DNA from: Oceanicaulis sp. BBD 1991-10
GTDB taxonomy: Bacteria; Pseudomonadota; Alphaproteobacteria; Caulobacterales; Maricaulaceae
Direction of reading: 5' to 3'
Length of the DNA: 64,000 nucleotides
Assembly (NCBI GenBank): GCA_001657295.1
Contig: LYSW01000012.1
Location: forward strand, 2,572-66,571
In this document: one piece after another, positions 55,980 through 64,000 of the stretch
How the letters are laid out: every line of letters starts with the position of its first letter
How positions within the stretch are numbered: the first letter of the stretch is position 1
Position numbers and translations under genes: made by a program
The notes under the pieces: generated by a model
Seen by the model: only the letters and a program-made list of their open reading frames with translations
Databases searched by the model: none
What the model was told of the DNA's origin: nothing

Positions 55980-58193
55980 CTAGTTCAAGTCGGTGCGAAG
56001 GCTGATCCCCCAGATCCGCGGATCGTTGACGAAGCCGGTGTTGTTGTTGAAGTCGATGCCGCCGACCAGATTGTCTTCATCGGTTATGTTGCGCACGAAG
56101 AAGGCCGCTTCCCAGTCGCGGCCATCGGCGACGCCGGCATAGCCGACGCGCAACCCGCATTCGAAATTGCCGTCGGAGAAATACTCCTCGGACTCATAAA
56201 GGAAGAGATTGGTGCGCCCTTGCCAGAACCAGTCGGTGTAGACGAACCACTCCCCGCCCATATCCGAAGGGATCGCATATCGGGCCGTCAGGCTCAGGAT
56301 GTAATCCGGCGCCTGGGGAAAGGGGTTGCCGTCGACTTCCACAAAGCCGTCATTGTCCGCGTCCGGATCGGTCGGCGTGCACTGCCCTGAACCGCAGGGC
56401 GCCACCTCCAGATCAGGATCCTGGAGCTCCGTCTCATTCCAGCTGAAGCCCGCCGTGACCAGGAAATTGTCGGTGACGAGAAATTCTGAATCGATCTCGA
56501 CGCCGTAACCGACGCCTTCATCGGCGTTGACCAGCTGGATCAGGTTGCCGGCGCCGCCCACCGCTGAGAGCTGAAGGTCCTCAACGGTGTAGTAAAACGC
56601 GGTCGCATTGATCCGCGCGCGTCCGCCCAGCGGTTCTGAATTCAGGCCCGCCTCCCAGGACAGCACGGTTTCGCTGTCGGCCACTGAGGGGGATCCGAAA
56701 AACGCGACGTCACGCGCCTGAATCGTCGGGCCCCGGAAACCGCGGGCCACGCGGGCGAAGACGGAAACCTCGTCATTCACGTCATAGATCGCGGAGATGT
56801 CCCAGCTGACCTGTTCGTCAGAGACGTTCACCGGCGCCTGCGGCACGACGGACACCGGGACCGACAGGTCTTTTTCGTCGCTCGTGTAGCGAAGCCCGCC
56901 GGAAATCTCGAGCTGGTCGGAGAGCCGGTGGCTGGCCTGACCGAAGATCGACCAGAGATCATTTTGGTGATTGACCGTCGTGGGCGGCGGGAAGCCGCCG
57001 TTCGGCCCGAGCGTCGTGATGGTGAAATCGGAGGTGAAATAATAGGCGCCGAGCTGCCAGCGGGTCGCGCCGTCGCCGTCCGATGCGACGCGGAATTCCT
57101 GGGTGAACTGGTCGAGATCATCAATCCCGTCCTGCGTTTCCGACGGGAAGGCAATGATACCCGGCCCATTAAAATTGCCGCCGTCGATATCGCCGAGGCT
57201 GAAGCCTTCCGCCGTTTCATAGCCGGAGATCGATGTGATGACGAAGCCCGGACGATAGACATTCGCTTTCAGACTGGCGCCCCAGCTATCGTATTCCTGA
57301 GGGTTGTTGAACGCGGAGTCGAAGAAGACCCGTCCTCGATCATAATTCGCATTCAAATCATTCGACCCCGTGCTCAAGATATTGGCGCGAAACAGCGCTG
57401 ACGTGCCCTCCAGGCTGCGGCCGTGGATGTTGAACAATGCATCGAAGCGGTCGTCGGGCTCGAACAGGACCTGCACCCGCCCGGCCAGCTCGTTAAACCC
57501 GCCCAGCGAATTCGGCGCGCCCAGAAAATCATTGTCGATCCAGTCATCGCGGTTCTGGCTGAGCAGAGATACGCGGGTCGAAACCGTGTCAGACAACGGG
57601 ACCGTGTATGCGCCTTCCGCATTCATGGTGCCCAGCGAGCCATAGGCGCCGCTGAGATATCCGCCGCGCTCGCCGTCGGGACGCACGGAATCAAATTTGA
57701 CGATGCCTGCGGTGGTGTTGCGCCCGAACAGCGTGCCCTGAGGCCCGCGGGAGACCTCAACCTGCGCGATGTCGAAAAGCGGAAAGCTTTTCAGGATGAC
57801 GTTTTCCTGGACGATATCGTCCATGACCACCGAGACCGGCTGTGAGGCGGCCAGATCGAAATCGGTGTTGCCGAGGCCGCGAATATAAAAGCGCGGGGCG
57901 ATGCGGCCGTTGGAGCTTTCGGCGTAGAAGCTGGGAATGCGCGCGGCCAGGCTGAGAATGTCTCCCCCGGCCTCGGTGATCGCGTCGAGATTTTCAGACG
58001 GCACCGCGGTCACCGAACCGGCGATGTCCTGGATATTCTCCTCGCGGCGCGTCGTCGTCACGATAATCGTATCGACACGCGCTTCATCGCTGGTCTGCTG
58101 AGCAAGGGATGGCGCGGACAAGCCGGCGGCGAGCGCAATGGCGCTGACGGAGCTGGCGGCGAGAATGGAAATGGAAGAAGCAATTCGAGACAC
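55980..58193 (-). CDS. TonB-dependent receptor
   Basis: VDTIIVTTTRREENIQDIAGSVTAVPSENLDAITEAGG plug, PRFYIRGLGN, FGRNTTAGIV; beta-barrel end. Confidence 0.93.
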   Translation of the reverse strand: MSRIASSISILAASSVSAIALAAGLSAPSLAQQTSDEARVDTIIVTTTRREENIQDIAGSVTAVPSENLDAITEAGGDILSLAARIPSFYAESSNGRIAPRFYIRGLGNTDFDLAASQPVSVVMDDIVQENVILKSFPLFDIAQVEVSRGPQGTLFGRNTTAGIVKFDSVRPDGERGGYLSGAYGSLGTMNAEGAYTVPLSDTVSTRVSLLSQNRDDWIDNDFLGAPNSLGGFNELAGRVQVLFEPDDRFDALFNIHGRSLEGTSALFRANILSTGSNDLNANYDRGRVFFDSAFNNPQEYDSWGASLKANVYRPGFVITSISGYETAEGFSLGDIDGGNFNGPGIIAFPSETQDGIDDLDQFTQEFRVASDGDGATRWQLGAYYFTSDFTITTLGPNGGFPPPTTVNHQNDLWSIFGQASHRLSDQLEISGGLRYTSDEKDLSVPVSVVPQAPVNVSDEQVSWDISAIYDVNDEVSVFARVARGFRGPTIQARDVAFFGSPSVADSETVLSWEAGLNSEPLGGRARINATAFYYTVEDLQLSAVGGAGNLIQLVNADEGVGYGVEIDSEFLVTDNFLVTAGFSWNETELQDPDLEVAPCGSGQCTPTDPDADNDGFVEVDGNPFPQAPDYILSLTARYAIPSDMGGEWFVYTDWFWQGRTNLFLYESEEYFSDGNFECGLRVGYAGVADGRDWEAAFFVRNITDEDNLVGGIDFNNNTGFVNDPRIWGISLRTDLN

Positions 58194-58393
58194 GGCGCTA
58201 GTCCTTTGGCTCGTGGACGGGGAGAAGGTTTAAAGGCGCCCATCGCGCGTGACGGAGGGCGGCGCTATTTCGTTAAGCAAGCCTGGCGGTTTCGCGAAGG
58301 CTTTTGATTGCTGCGGCGCAACTCAATCAAAGTGTGTGGACAATAAGTCACAGATTTTTCATCTGTAGACGGATGTTCGTTAACCCAATTGGA

Positions 58394-59830
58394 TCAGCCG
58401 TCGATCTGGTCCATGTCGATCTCAATGGTGGGATCGACGCGCGCCGCCAGAGGGCCGGGATCCTCTAAATGCAGGTCCAGCAAGGCGCGATAGCGGCGAA
58501 TATTGCGGACATATTGCACCGGCTCATGGCCGCGGGCGTAGCCATGACGGACCGTGGTGTAATATTCGCGCTGGCTAAGAAGCGGGAGCGTTTGACGCAA
58601 GGACGGCCACCGGTCCGGGTCGAGCCCCTGACGGCGCGCGAGCCGGCGCGCATCATAAAGATGGCCCATGCCGACATTATAGGCGGCGAAGGCCTTGAAG
58701 AGCTGGTCCTCGCCATCCACGCCTTCCGGGATCCGGTCGAACAGGCGGCGCAGATAAAGCGCACCGCCCTCGATGGATTGCACCGGATCCGTACGGTCTT
58801 CGACCCCGACCTCCCGCGCCGTCGGCAGGGTCAGCATCATGACGCCGCGCACGCCGGTGGCGCTGACCGCATCGGGATCCCAGTGAGATTCCTGATAGGC
58901 TTGCGCCGCCAGCCAGCGCCAATCGATGCCGTGCTCGATCGCCGCGGCCTCGAAATGCGGCCGGAGGGCCGGCAGACGCGCGTCGATCCGGCGCACGAAG
59001 CGCGCCACGTCGACATAGTCGAAGCGCCGGGTATAGCCGTACCAGCGCTCGTCCAGCTCCTCGAGCAGGCCGTCATCGTGGGCCAGCTCGAACCAGCGTT
59101 CCAGCGGTTCGGCGAGCTGCGGCGCCGCCTCAGCCCGGATCCAGGCATGGCTGCGTTCCTCACTGAGCGTCAGCGGCGTTAAAAGCTCGGGAAATTGCAG
59201 GCGGGCATGGGCGATCAGATTGCTGTCAGCCACGGTGCAGTCGAGTTGCTCCTCCTGCACCTGTCTCAGCAAGGGCATCGCCGAAGGCGCTTCAAGCGCC
59301 CCCCAGCTCAGCTCCGGATGAGCCGCCTGGAGACCGGCAAGCGTCTCGGCATAGCTCGAGCCGCCGACCACGGCGAGCGAAACCGCGCTTAAGTCCTCAA
59401 CCGCGCGAATGCGGGCGCCGGCGCGCCGGCAGGCGACCTGCTCGACCACCGCCTTATAGGCCGGCCCGAACTCGAAAATCTCCGAACGGTCTTCGGTGAC
59501 CGTGATCCCCGCGGCCGCAATATGCCCCTCGCCGGCGGAAACCGCGTCCAGGACGGCCTGCAGATCTTCGCGCACGTCAAATTCGGCCGCCAGGCCCTGG
59601 CTTTGCGCGAAAGCGCGGGCCAGCTCGACCTCATAGCCGCTGACCGCACCGCTTTCATCGATGAAGTGGCTGGTGGGCCCAGGAGCGATCAACACGACAA
59701 GCCGCCCCTCCTCCAGCGCTGTCGCCAAAGTCTCGACGGGATCGGGCGGCGGCGGCGGTGGCGGCTCCGGCCGGCCGCACGCGGCCAGGCAGGCTGTCAG
59801 ACAAAGAAGAAAGCCCCAGCGTTTCAACAT
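58394..59830 (-). CDS. mltF: Membrane-bound lytic murein transglycosylase F-like lipoprotein
   Basis: Lipobox CLAACGRPE; SBP_bac_3 domain then SLT domain RWLAAQAYQESHWDPDAVSATGVRGVMMLTLPTAREVGV. Confidence 0.92.
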   Translation of the reverse strand: MLKRWGFLLCLTACLAACGRPEPPPPPPPDPVETLATALEEGRLVVLIAPGPTSHFIDESGAVSGYEVELARAFAQSQGLAAEFDVREDLQAVLDAVSAGEGHIAAAGITVTEDRSEIFEFGPAYKAVVEQVACRRAGARIRAVEDLSAVSLAVVGGSSYAETLAGLQAAHPELSWGALEAPSAMPLLRQVQEEQLDCTVADSNLIAHARLQFPELLTPLTLSEERSHAWIRAEAAPQLAEPLERWFELAHDDGLLEELDERWYGYTRRFDYVDVARFVRRIDARLPALRPHFEAAAIEHGIDWRWLAAQAYQESHWDPDAVSATGVRGVMMLTLPTAREVGVEDRTDPVQSIEGGALYLRRLFDRIPEGVDGEDQLFKAFAAYNVGMGHLYDARRLARRQGLDPDRWPSLRQTLPLLSQREYYTTVRHGYARGHEPVQYVRNIRRYRALLDLHLEDPGPLAARVDPTIEIDMDQIDG

Positions 59831-59867
59831 CACGCTTGAGGATAGTGGAGCCGCGCGCCCTGTCCAA

Positions 59868-60620
59868 TCAGGGTTGATTGAGCGCCCAGTCATATGCGTG
59901 TCCGGCGATGTTCGGATTGGATTCGATCGCGGCGGCCAGCTCCGGCTCGGCATAGGTCAGAAGATGCGCGACCACGCCCGCTTCGCTGCCTCCGAAATCG
60001 ACGCGGAACCAGCGATAGATGCGCGATACGACAAGACCGCGCTCGGTCACCGTGACACCGCGCGGATGATTCACATACGCCCGCGCCATGGCGTCTAGCT
60101 CATCGTTAAGCGTCTCGCCGCGCCAGGCCGTCGCCTTGAGATTCGGACAGCCGATGGACGCGCAGTTCACCGCATAGTGCACCAGAGCCGCCTGATAGCG
60201 CGGGCGCATGATGTCATGCTCGATATCGTCCAGCGAAAGCGGCTCGCCCTCCACCGTGACGCGATCGACGCCCCAGGGGCCGATCGACCAGGGCCGCGGC
60301 CGAATCTGGCGGATCGAGCGCTCCGGCGCCGCCTCAACGATCAGGCGCACAGTCACGGCGTTATAGAGATTGGCCCAGAAGGCGAAGGCGTCGTCTTCAT
60401 TCATGGCGGACGGCCGCGCCGCCTCGAGTGCTGCGATATAGCCGTTGAGCGCCGCCACATCCGCCTCGGAGGCCCGCAATGCGTCATAGTCGAAGCGCGC
60501 CACGCCGTCGGGATGATCGCTCAGATGGCGCGCCAGCAAGCCGTCCCAAGGCGTGTGCAGATCCTCCGCCAGCGCGGGCGCAGGCAAAAGCAAAGCGAAA
60601 AGACAAGCGACCAGGCGCAT
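59868..60620 (-). CDS. DUF547 family protein
   Basis: VARFDYDALRASEADVAALNGYIAAL...FAFWANLYNAVTVRLI...VHYAVNCASIGCPNL. Confidence 0.9.
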   Translation of the reverse strand: MRLVACLFALLLPAPALAEDLHTPWDGLLARHLSDHPDGVARFDYDALRASEADVAALNGYIAALEAARPSAMNEDDAFAFWANLYNAVTVRLIVEAAPERSIRQIRPRPWSIGPWGVDRVTVEGEPLSLDDIEHDIMRPRYQAALVHYAVNCASIGCPNLKATAWRGETLNDELDAMARAYVNHPRGVTVTERGLVVSRIYRWFRVDFGGSEAGVVAHLLTYAEPELAAAIESNPNIAGHAYDWALNQP

Positions 60621-60718
60621 GGGCGATCTCCACTTGTGTGAATTTCAACATGTGTCGCATGGCGTCGGGCGCCAGTGCGGCGCTTGCTCAAATCGCAAAT
60701 CTCGCCAGTTTGTGATCC

Positions 60719-61585
60719 ATGCTTTCATCCGCCCTCCCCGAGCCCGTGCGCGCCACGATTAATCTGTCTGACGGCGAGATGGCGCTTCTCACCTGGCCGA
60801 GGCCCGGCGCGCCGCGCCTGGTTTTCGCGCACGCCAACGGGTTTTGCGCCTCCGCCTACCGCCAGATGCTGGGCGCGCTGGCCGATCGCTTCGACATCGT
60901 CGCGCCGGATCTGCGCGGCCATGGGAGAAGCACGCTGCCGGCCGATCCGCATCACCACCGCAGCTGGAACATATATGCGCGCGATCTTGTCGCCTTGAAC
61001 GCCGCCTTGGATCGCCCGGCCGATCTGGCGGTCGGCCACTCCATGGGCGGCACGTGCTGGGTGCTGGCCGCGGCGTTGATGGAGGCGCCGCCGCCCCTGG
61101 TGTTGATTGATCCGGCCATGCTTCCAGGCATGGGCTATCGCCTGTTCCGCTCGCCGCTGCGCCCGGCGATCGCGCGCCATGTGCCCATCGCCAAACAGGC
61201 CCGGCGGCGCACCAAATACTGGCCGGACCGGGCGGCGGCGCTGGGCCGCTATACCGGCAAGTCGCCCTTTAGCCGGTGGGCGCCGGGCGTGTTGGAGGAT
61301 TATTTGCTGGATGGCCTGACCCGCGCCGGCGACGGCGTGCGCCTGTCCTGTGAACCGGACTGGGAAGCGGCCAATTTTGAAGCCCATGGCCACGACCTGC
61401 CCCGCGCCGGGCGCAAAGTCGCGCCGCTTATCCGGCTGGCGAAGTCCGAGCATGGGTCGGTCGCCATGTATGCGGCCAGCCTCGCCCGCAAGGGCGCGCG
61501 GGTGGAGACGCTTGAAGGATCGGGTCATCTCGCGCCGATGGAAGAGCCGGCGCGGATAGCAGCGTGGATCGCCGACAGCGCCTAG
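60719..61585 (+). CDS. Alpha/beta hydrolase
   Basis: LVFAHANGFCASAYRQML; DLRGHGRS; VGHSMGGTC. Confidence 0.9.
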   Translation: MLSSALPEPVRATINLSDGEMALLTWPRPGAPRLVFAHANGFCASAYRQMLGALADRFDIVAPDLRGHGRSTLPADPHHHRSWNIYARDLVALNAALDRPADLAVGHSMGGTCWVLAAALMEAPPPLVLIDPAMLPGMGYRLFRSPLRPAIARHVPIAKQARRRTKYWPDRAAALGRYTGKSPFSRWAPGVLEDYLLDGLTRAGDGVRLSCEPDWEAANFEAHGHDLPRAGRKVAPLIRLAKSEHGSVAMYAASLARKGARVETLEGSGHLAPMEEPARIAAWIADSA

Positions 61586-61745
61586 ATTCTGTCCCCGCCC
61601 AGGCGAACCGTGGGACCACGGACGCGTCGCCGGCGGATCCCGGCGCTCCCGCTGGTCGGCCGGCACGCAGACAGCGGGCCTTAGCGCCCTTTGAGGGCGC
61701 GCCGCCGGCGCGCTAGCCTTCTCGCCAGACACTTTGGAGCCCGCC

Positions 61746-62507
61746 ATGTCCGTCCTGACCGAAACCAATGGTCCGATCCTGACCGTCACCCTCAATCGTC
61801 CCGAACGCCGCAACGCCGTGGATCGCGCGACCGCCGAGGCGCTGGCGGCGGCGTTCCGCGCCTTCAACGCGGATGAGGCCCTGTCGGTCGCCGTCCTGAC
61901 CGGCGCCGGCGGGCAGTTTTGCGCGGGAGCGGATCTGAAGGCCATCGCCGAGGGCGACGCCAATCGCGTGGAGCTGGACGGCGACGGTCCCATGGGCCCG
62001 ACCCGCATGGCGCTCTCCAAACCGGTCATCGCCGCGGTGGAAGGCCACGCCGTCGCCGGCGGGCTGGAATTGGCGCTGTGGTGTGATCTGCGCGTGGCGG
62101 CGAAGAGCGCGATCTTCGGCGTCTATTGCCGCCGCTTCGGGGTGCCGCTGATCGATGGCGGCACAGTGCGCCTGCCGCGCCTGATCGGGATGAGCCGGGC
62201 GATGGACATGATCCTCACCGGCCGGCCCGTCGGCGCGCAGGAGGCGCTGGAGTTCGGCCTCGCCAACCGGACCTGTGCGGACGGCGAAGCGCTCGCGACG
62301 GCTTTGGCGCTCGCCGAGCAGATCGCCGCTTTCCCCCAGACCTGCCTGCGCAATGACCGGCTGAGCGCCTATGGCGCAACGGCGAAAAGCGAATCCGACG
62401 CGCTCGTCGAAGAAACCCGGCGCGGTATCGATACGTTGAAAAGCGGCGAAACCCTGGACGGCGCGGCGCGCTTTTCAGGCGGCGAAGGCCGGGGCGGAGC
62501 GTTTTAG
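61746..62507 (+). CDS. Enoyl-CoA hydratase/isomerase family
   Basis: ILTVTLNRPERRNAVDRAT; GAGGQFCAGADLKAIAEG; AVEGHAVAGGLELALWCDLRVAAKSAIFGV. Confidence 0.93.
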   Translation: MSVLTETNGPILTVTLNRPERRNAVDRATAEALAAAFRAFNADEALSVAVLTGAGGQFCAGADLKAIAEGDANRVELDGDGPMGPTRMALSKPVIAAVEGHAVAGGLELALWCDLRVAAKSAIFGVYCRRFGVPLIDGGTVRLPRLIGMSRAMDMILTGRPVGAQEALEFGLANRTCADGEALATALALAEQIAAFPQTCLRNDRLSAYGATAKSESDALVEETRRGIDTLKSGETLDGAARFSGGEGRGGAF

Positions 62508-62571
62508 CGTCGCCCGACCCCACAAATTCCCGTCATCCCCCGGCGAGTTCGGACAGGACGATGCGGGCCTG

Positions 62572-64000
62572 TCATCCCCACCACTTCTCCGGCTTGGCGG
62601 TGAAGCCCGCCGCCTTTTCCAGCGCGCCGGCCACTGTGAACATGGCCGCTTCGTCCAGCGCCGGTGCGATCACCTGAAGACCCAGCGGCAAGCCCTGCTT
62701 GTCGAGCCCCGCCGGCACCGAGATCGCGGGCACGCCGGCGATGTTTGCGGTCACAGTGAAGATGTCGTTGAGATACATCTCGATGGGGTCGGCTTCCGCT
62801 TTTGAACCGATGCCGAAGGCCGCGCTCGGCGTCGTCGGGGTCAGGATGGCGTCGACCGTTTCGAAGGCCTGGTTGAAGTCTTCGAAGATTTTCCGGCGCA
62901 CTTTCAGGGCCTTGACATAGTAGGCGTCATAATACCCGGCGGACAGCACATAGGTGCCGATCAGAACCCGGCGCTGAACTTCCGGGCCGAAGCCGGCGGC
63001 GCGGGTCTTTTCATAGGTGTCGGTGAGATCCTCGCCCTCCACGCGCACGCCGTAGCGCATGCCGTCATAGCGCGCGAGGTTCGAGGAGGCCTCCGCGGGC
63101 GCGATGATGTAATAGGCCGGAAGGGCGTATTTGGTCATCGGCAGGGAGATGTCGACGATCTCCGCGCCGGCGGCTCTGAGCCATTCAGCGCCCTTCGACC
63201 ACAAGGTCTCGATCTCGCCCGGCATGCCGTCCATGCGGTATTCCTTGGGCACGCCGATCTTCATGCCCTTGACCGACTTGCCGACCGCTTCGACCCAGTC
63301 AGGCACCTCGCCGGGATAGGAGGTTGAATCCTTAGGGTCATGGCCGGCCATGACCTGCATCAACAGCGCCGTATCCTTCACCGTTTTGCCGAACGGTCCG
63401 GGATGGTCCAGCGAAGAGGCGAAGGCCACAACGCCCCAGCGCGAGCAGCGGCCATAGGTGGGCTTGGCGCCGACCAGGCCGGTGAAAGCCGCCGGCTGGC
63501 GGATCGATCCACCGGTGTCGGTGCCGGTCGCGCCATAGCTGATCCCCGCCGCCAGCGCCGAGGCGGACCCGCCGGACGAGCCGCCCGGCACCAGCTTCTC
63601 GGTGGAGCCGTTGGCGCGCCAGGGATTGACCACGGGTCCGGTCGCGGCGGTCTCGTTGGACGAGCCCATGGCGAACTCGTCCATGCTGGTCTTGGCGAAG
63701 AAGACCGCGCCTTGATTCCACAAATTGCCGCTGACGGTGGATTCATAGGCCGGCTTGAAGCCTTTCAGGATGTTGGAGGAGGCGGTGGTCTCCACGCCTT
63801 CCACCGCAAACAAATCCTTCATGGCGACCGGCGCGCCGTCCAGAATGAGCGCTTCGCCCTTGGCCCGGCGCGCGTCGGAGGAGCTCGCCATCTCGCGGGC
63901 GCGATCTCCGTCGATCACCGTGAAGCAGTTGAGATGATCCTGCGCCGCTTCGGCGGCCGCGACGGTGGCGTCGGCCAGTTCGACGGCGGAAAACTCTTTC
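62572..64000 (-). CDS. gatA: Asp-tRNA(Asn)/Glu-tRNA(Gln) amidotransferase subunit A (5' end outside window)
   Basis: [53 protein letters not shown]; frame remains open to the window edge ([26 protein letters not shown]...). Confidence 0.96.
   Translation of the reverse strand, partial: KEFSAVELADATVAAAEAAQDHLNCFTVIDGDRAREMASSSDARRAKGEALILDGAPVAMKDLFAVEGVETTASSNILKGFKPAYESTVSGNLWNQGAVFFAKTSMDEFAMGSSNETAATGPVVNPWRANGSTEKLVPGGSSGGSASALAAGISYGATGTDTGGSIRQPAAFTGLVGAKPTYGRCSRWGVVAFASSLDHPGPFGKTVKDTALLMQVMAGHDPKDSTSYPGEVPDWVEAVGKSVKGMKIGVPKEYRMDGMPGEIETLWSKGAEWLRAAGAEIVDISLPMTKYALPAYYIIAPAEASSNLARYDGMRYGVRVEGEDLTDTYEKTRAAGFGPEVQRRVLIGTYVLSAGYYDAYYVKALKVRRKIFEDFNQAFETVDAILTPTTPSAAFGIGSKAEADPIEMYLNDIFTVTANIAGVPAISVPAGLDKQGLPLGLQVIAPALDEAAMFTVAGALEKAAGFTAKPEKWWG

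Noticed and set aside
60725-62029. 434-aa minus-strand ORF
   Set aside because: Antisense to alpha/beta hydrolase and enoyl-CoA hydratase genes

Overview
The window is an ordinary high-GC chromosomal segment. Gene content suggests an alphaproteobacterium of the Maricaulales/Hyphomonadaceae type (inference). I see no IS element, prophage, CRISPR array or rRNA. Four tRNAs (Arg, Pro, Glu, Ser) and about 55 protein genes are supportable. Main themes: (1) a photo-oxidative-stress type locus (DUF1365, CFA-type synthase, NTF2-like; convergent ChrR-like, DUF6134, FeS cryptochrome/photolyase, SDR) with an RpoE/ECF-type promoter; (2) a MacA/LolD/FtsX-like ABC efflux operon; (3) three neighbouring exported proteins built from strict 17-residue bactofilin-like repeats, with tandem palindromic operators; this is the best candidate for an under-described system; (4) an exopolysaccharide/surface-glycan cluster; (5) an SbtA bicarbonate transporter convergent with an SbtB-like PII protein; (6) housekeeping genes (cysK, metC, ppa, recJ, glpX, phaC, lipA, lpdA, mrp, mltF, gatA). 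Three genes (cfa, a DUF192 gene, a GT2 gene) have apparent frameshifts, so assembly indels or real pseudogenisation should be checked before interpreting them. All family calls come from reading translated motifs by eye; no database search was run.
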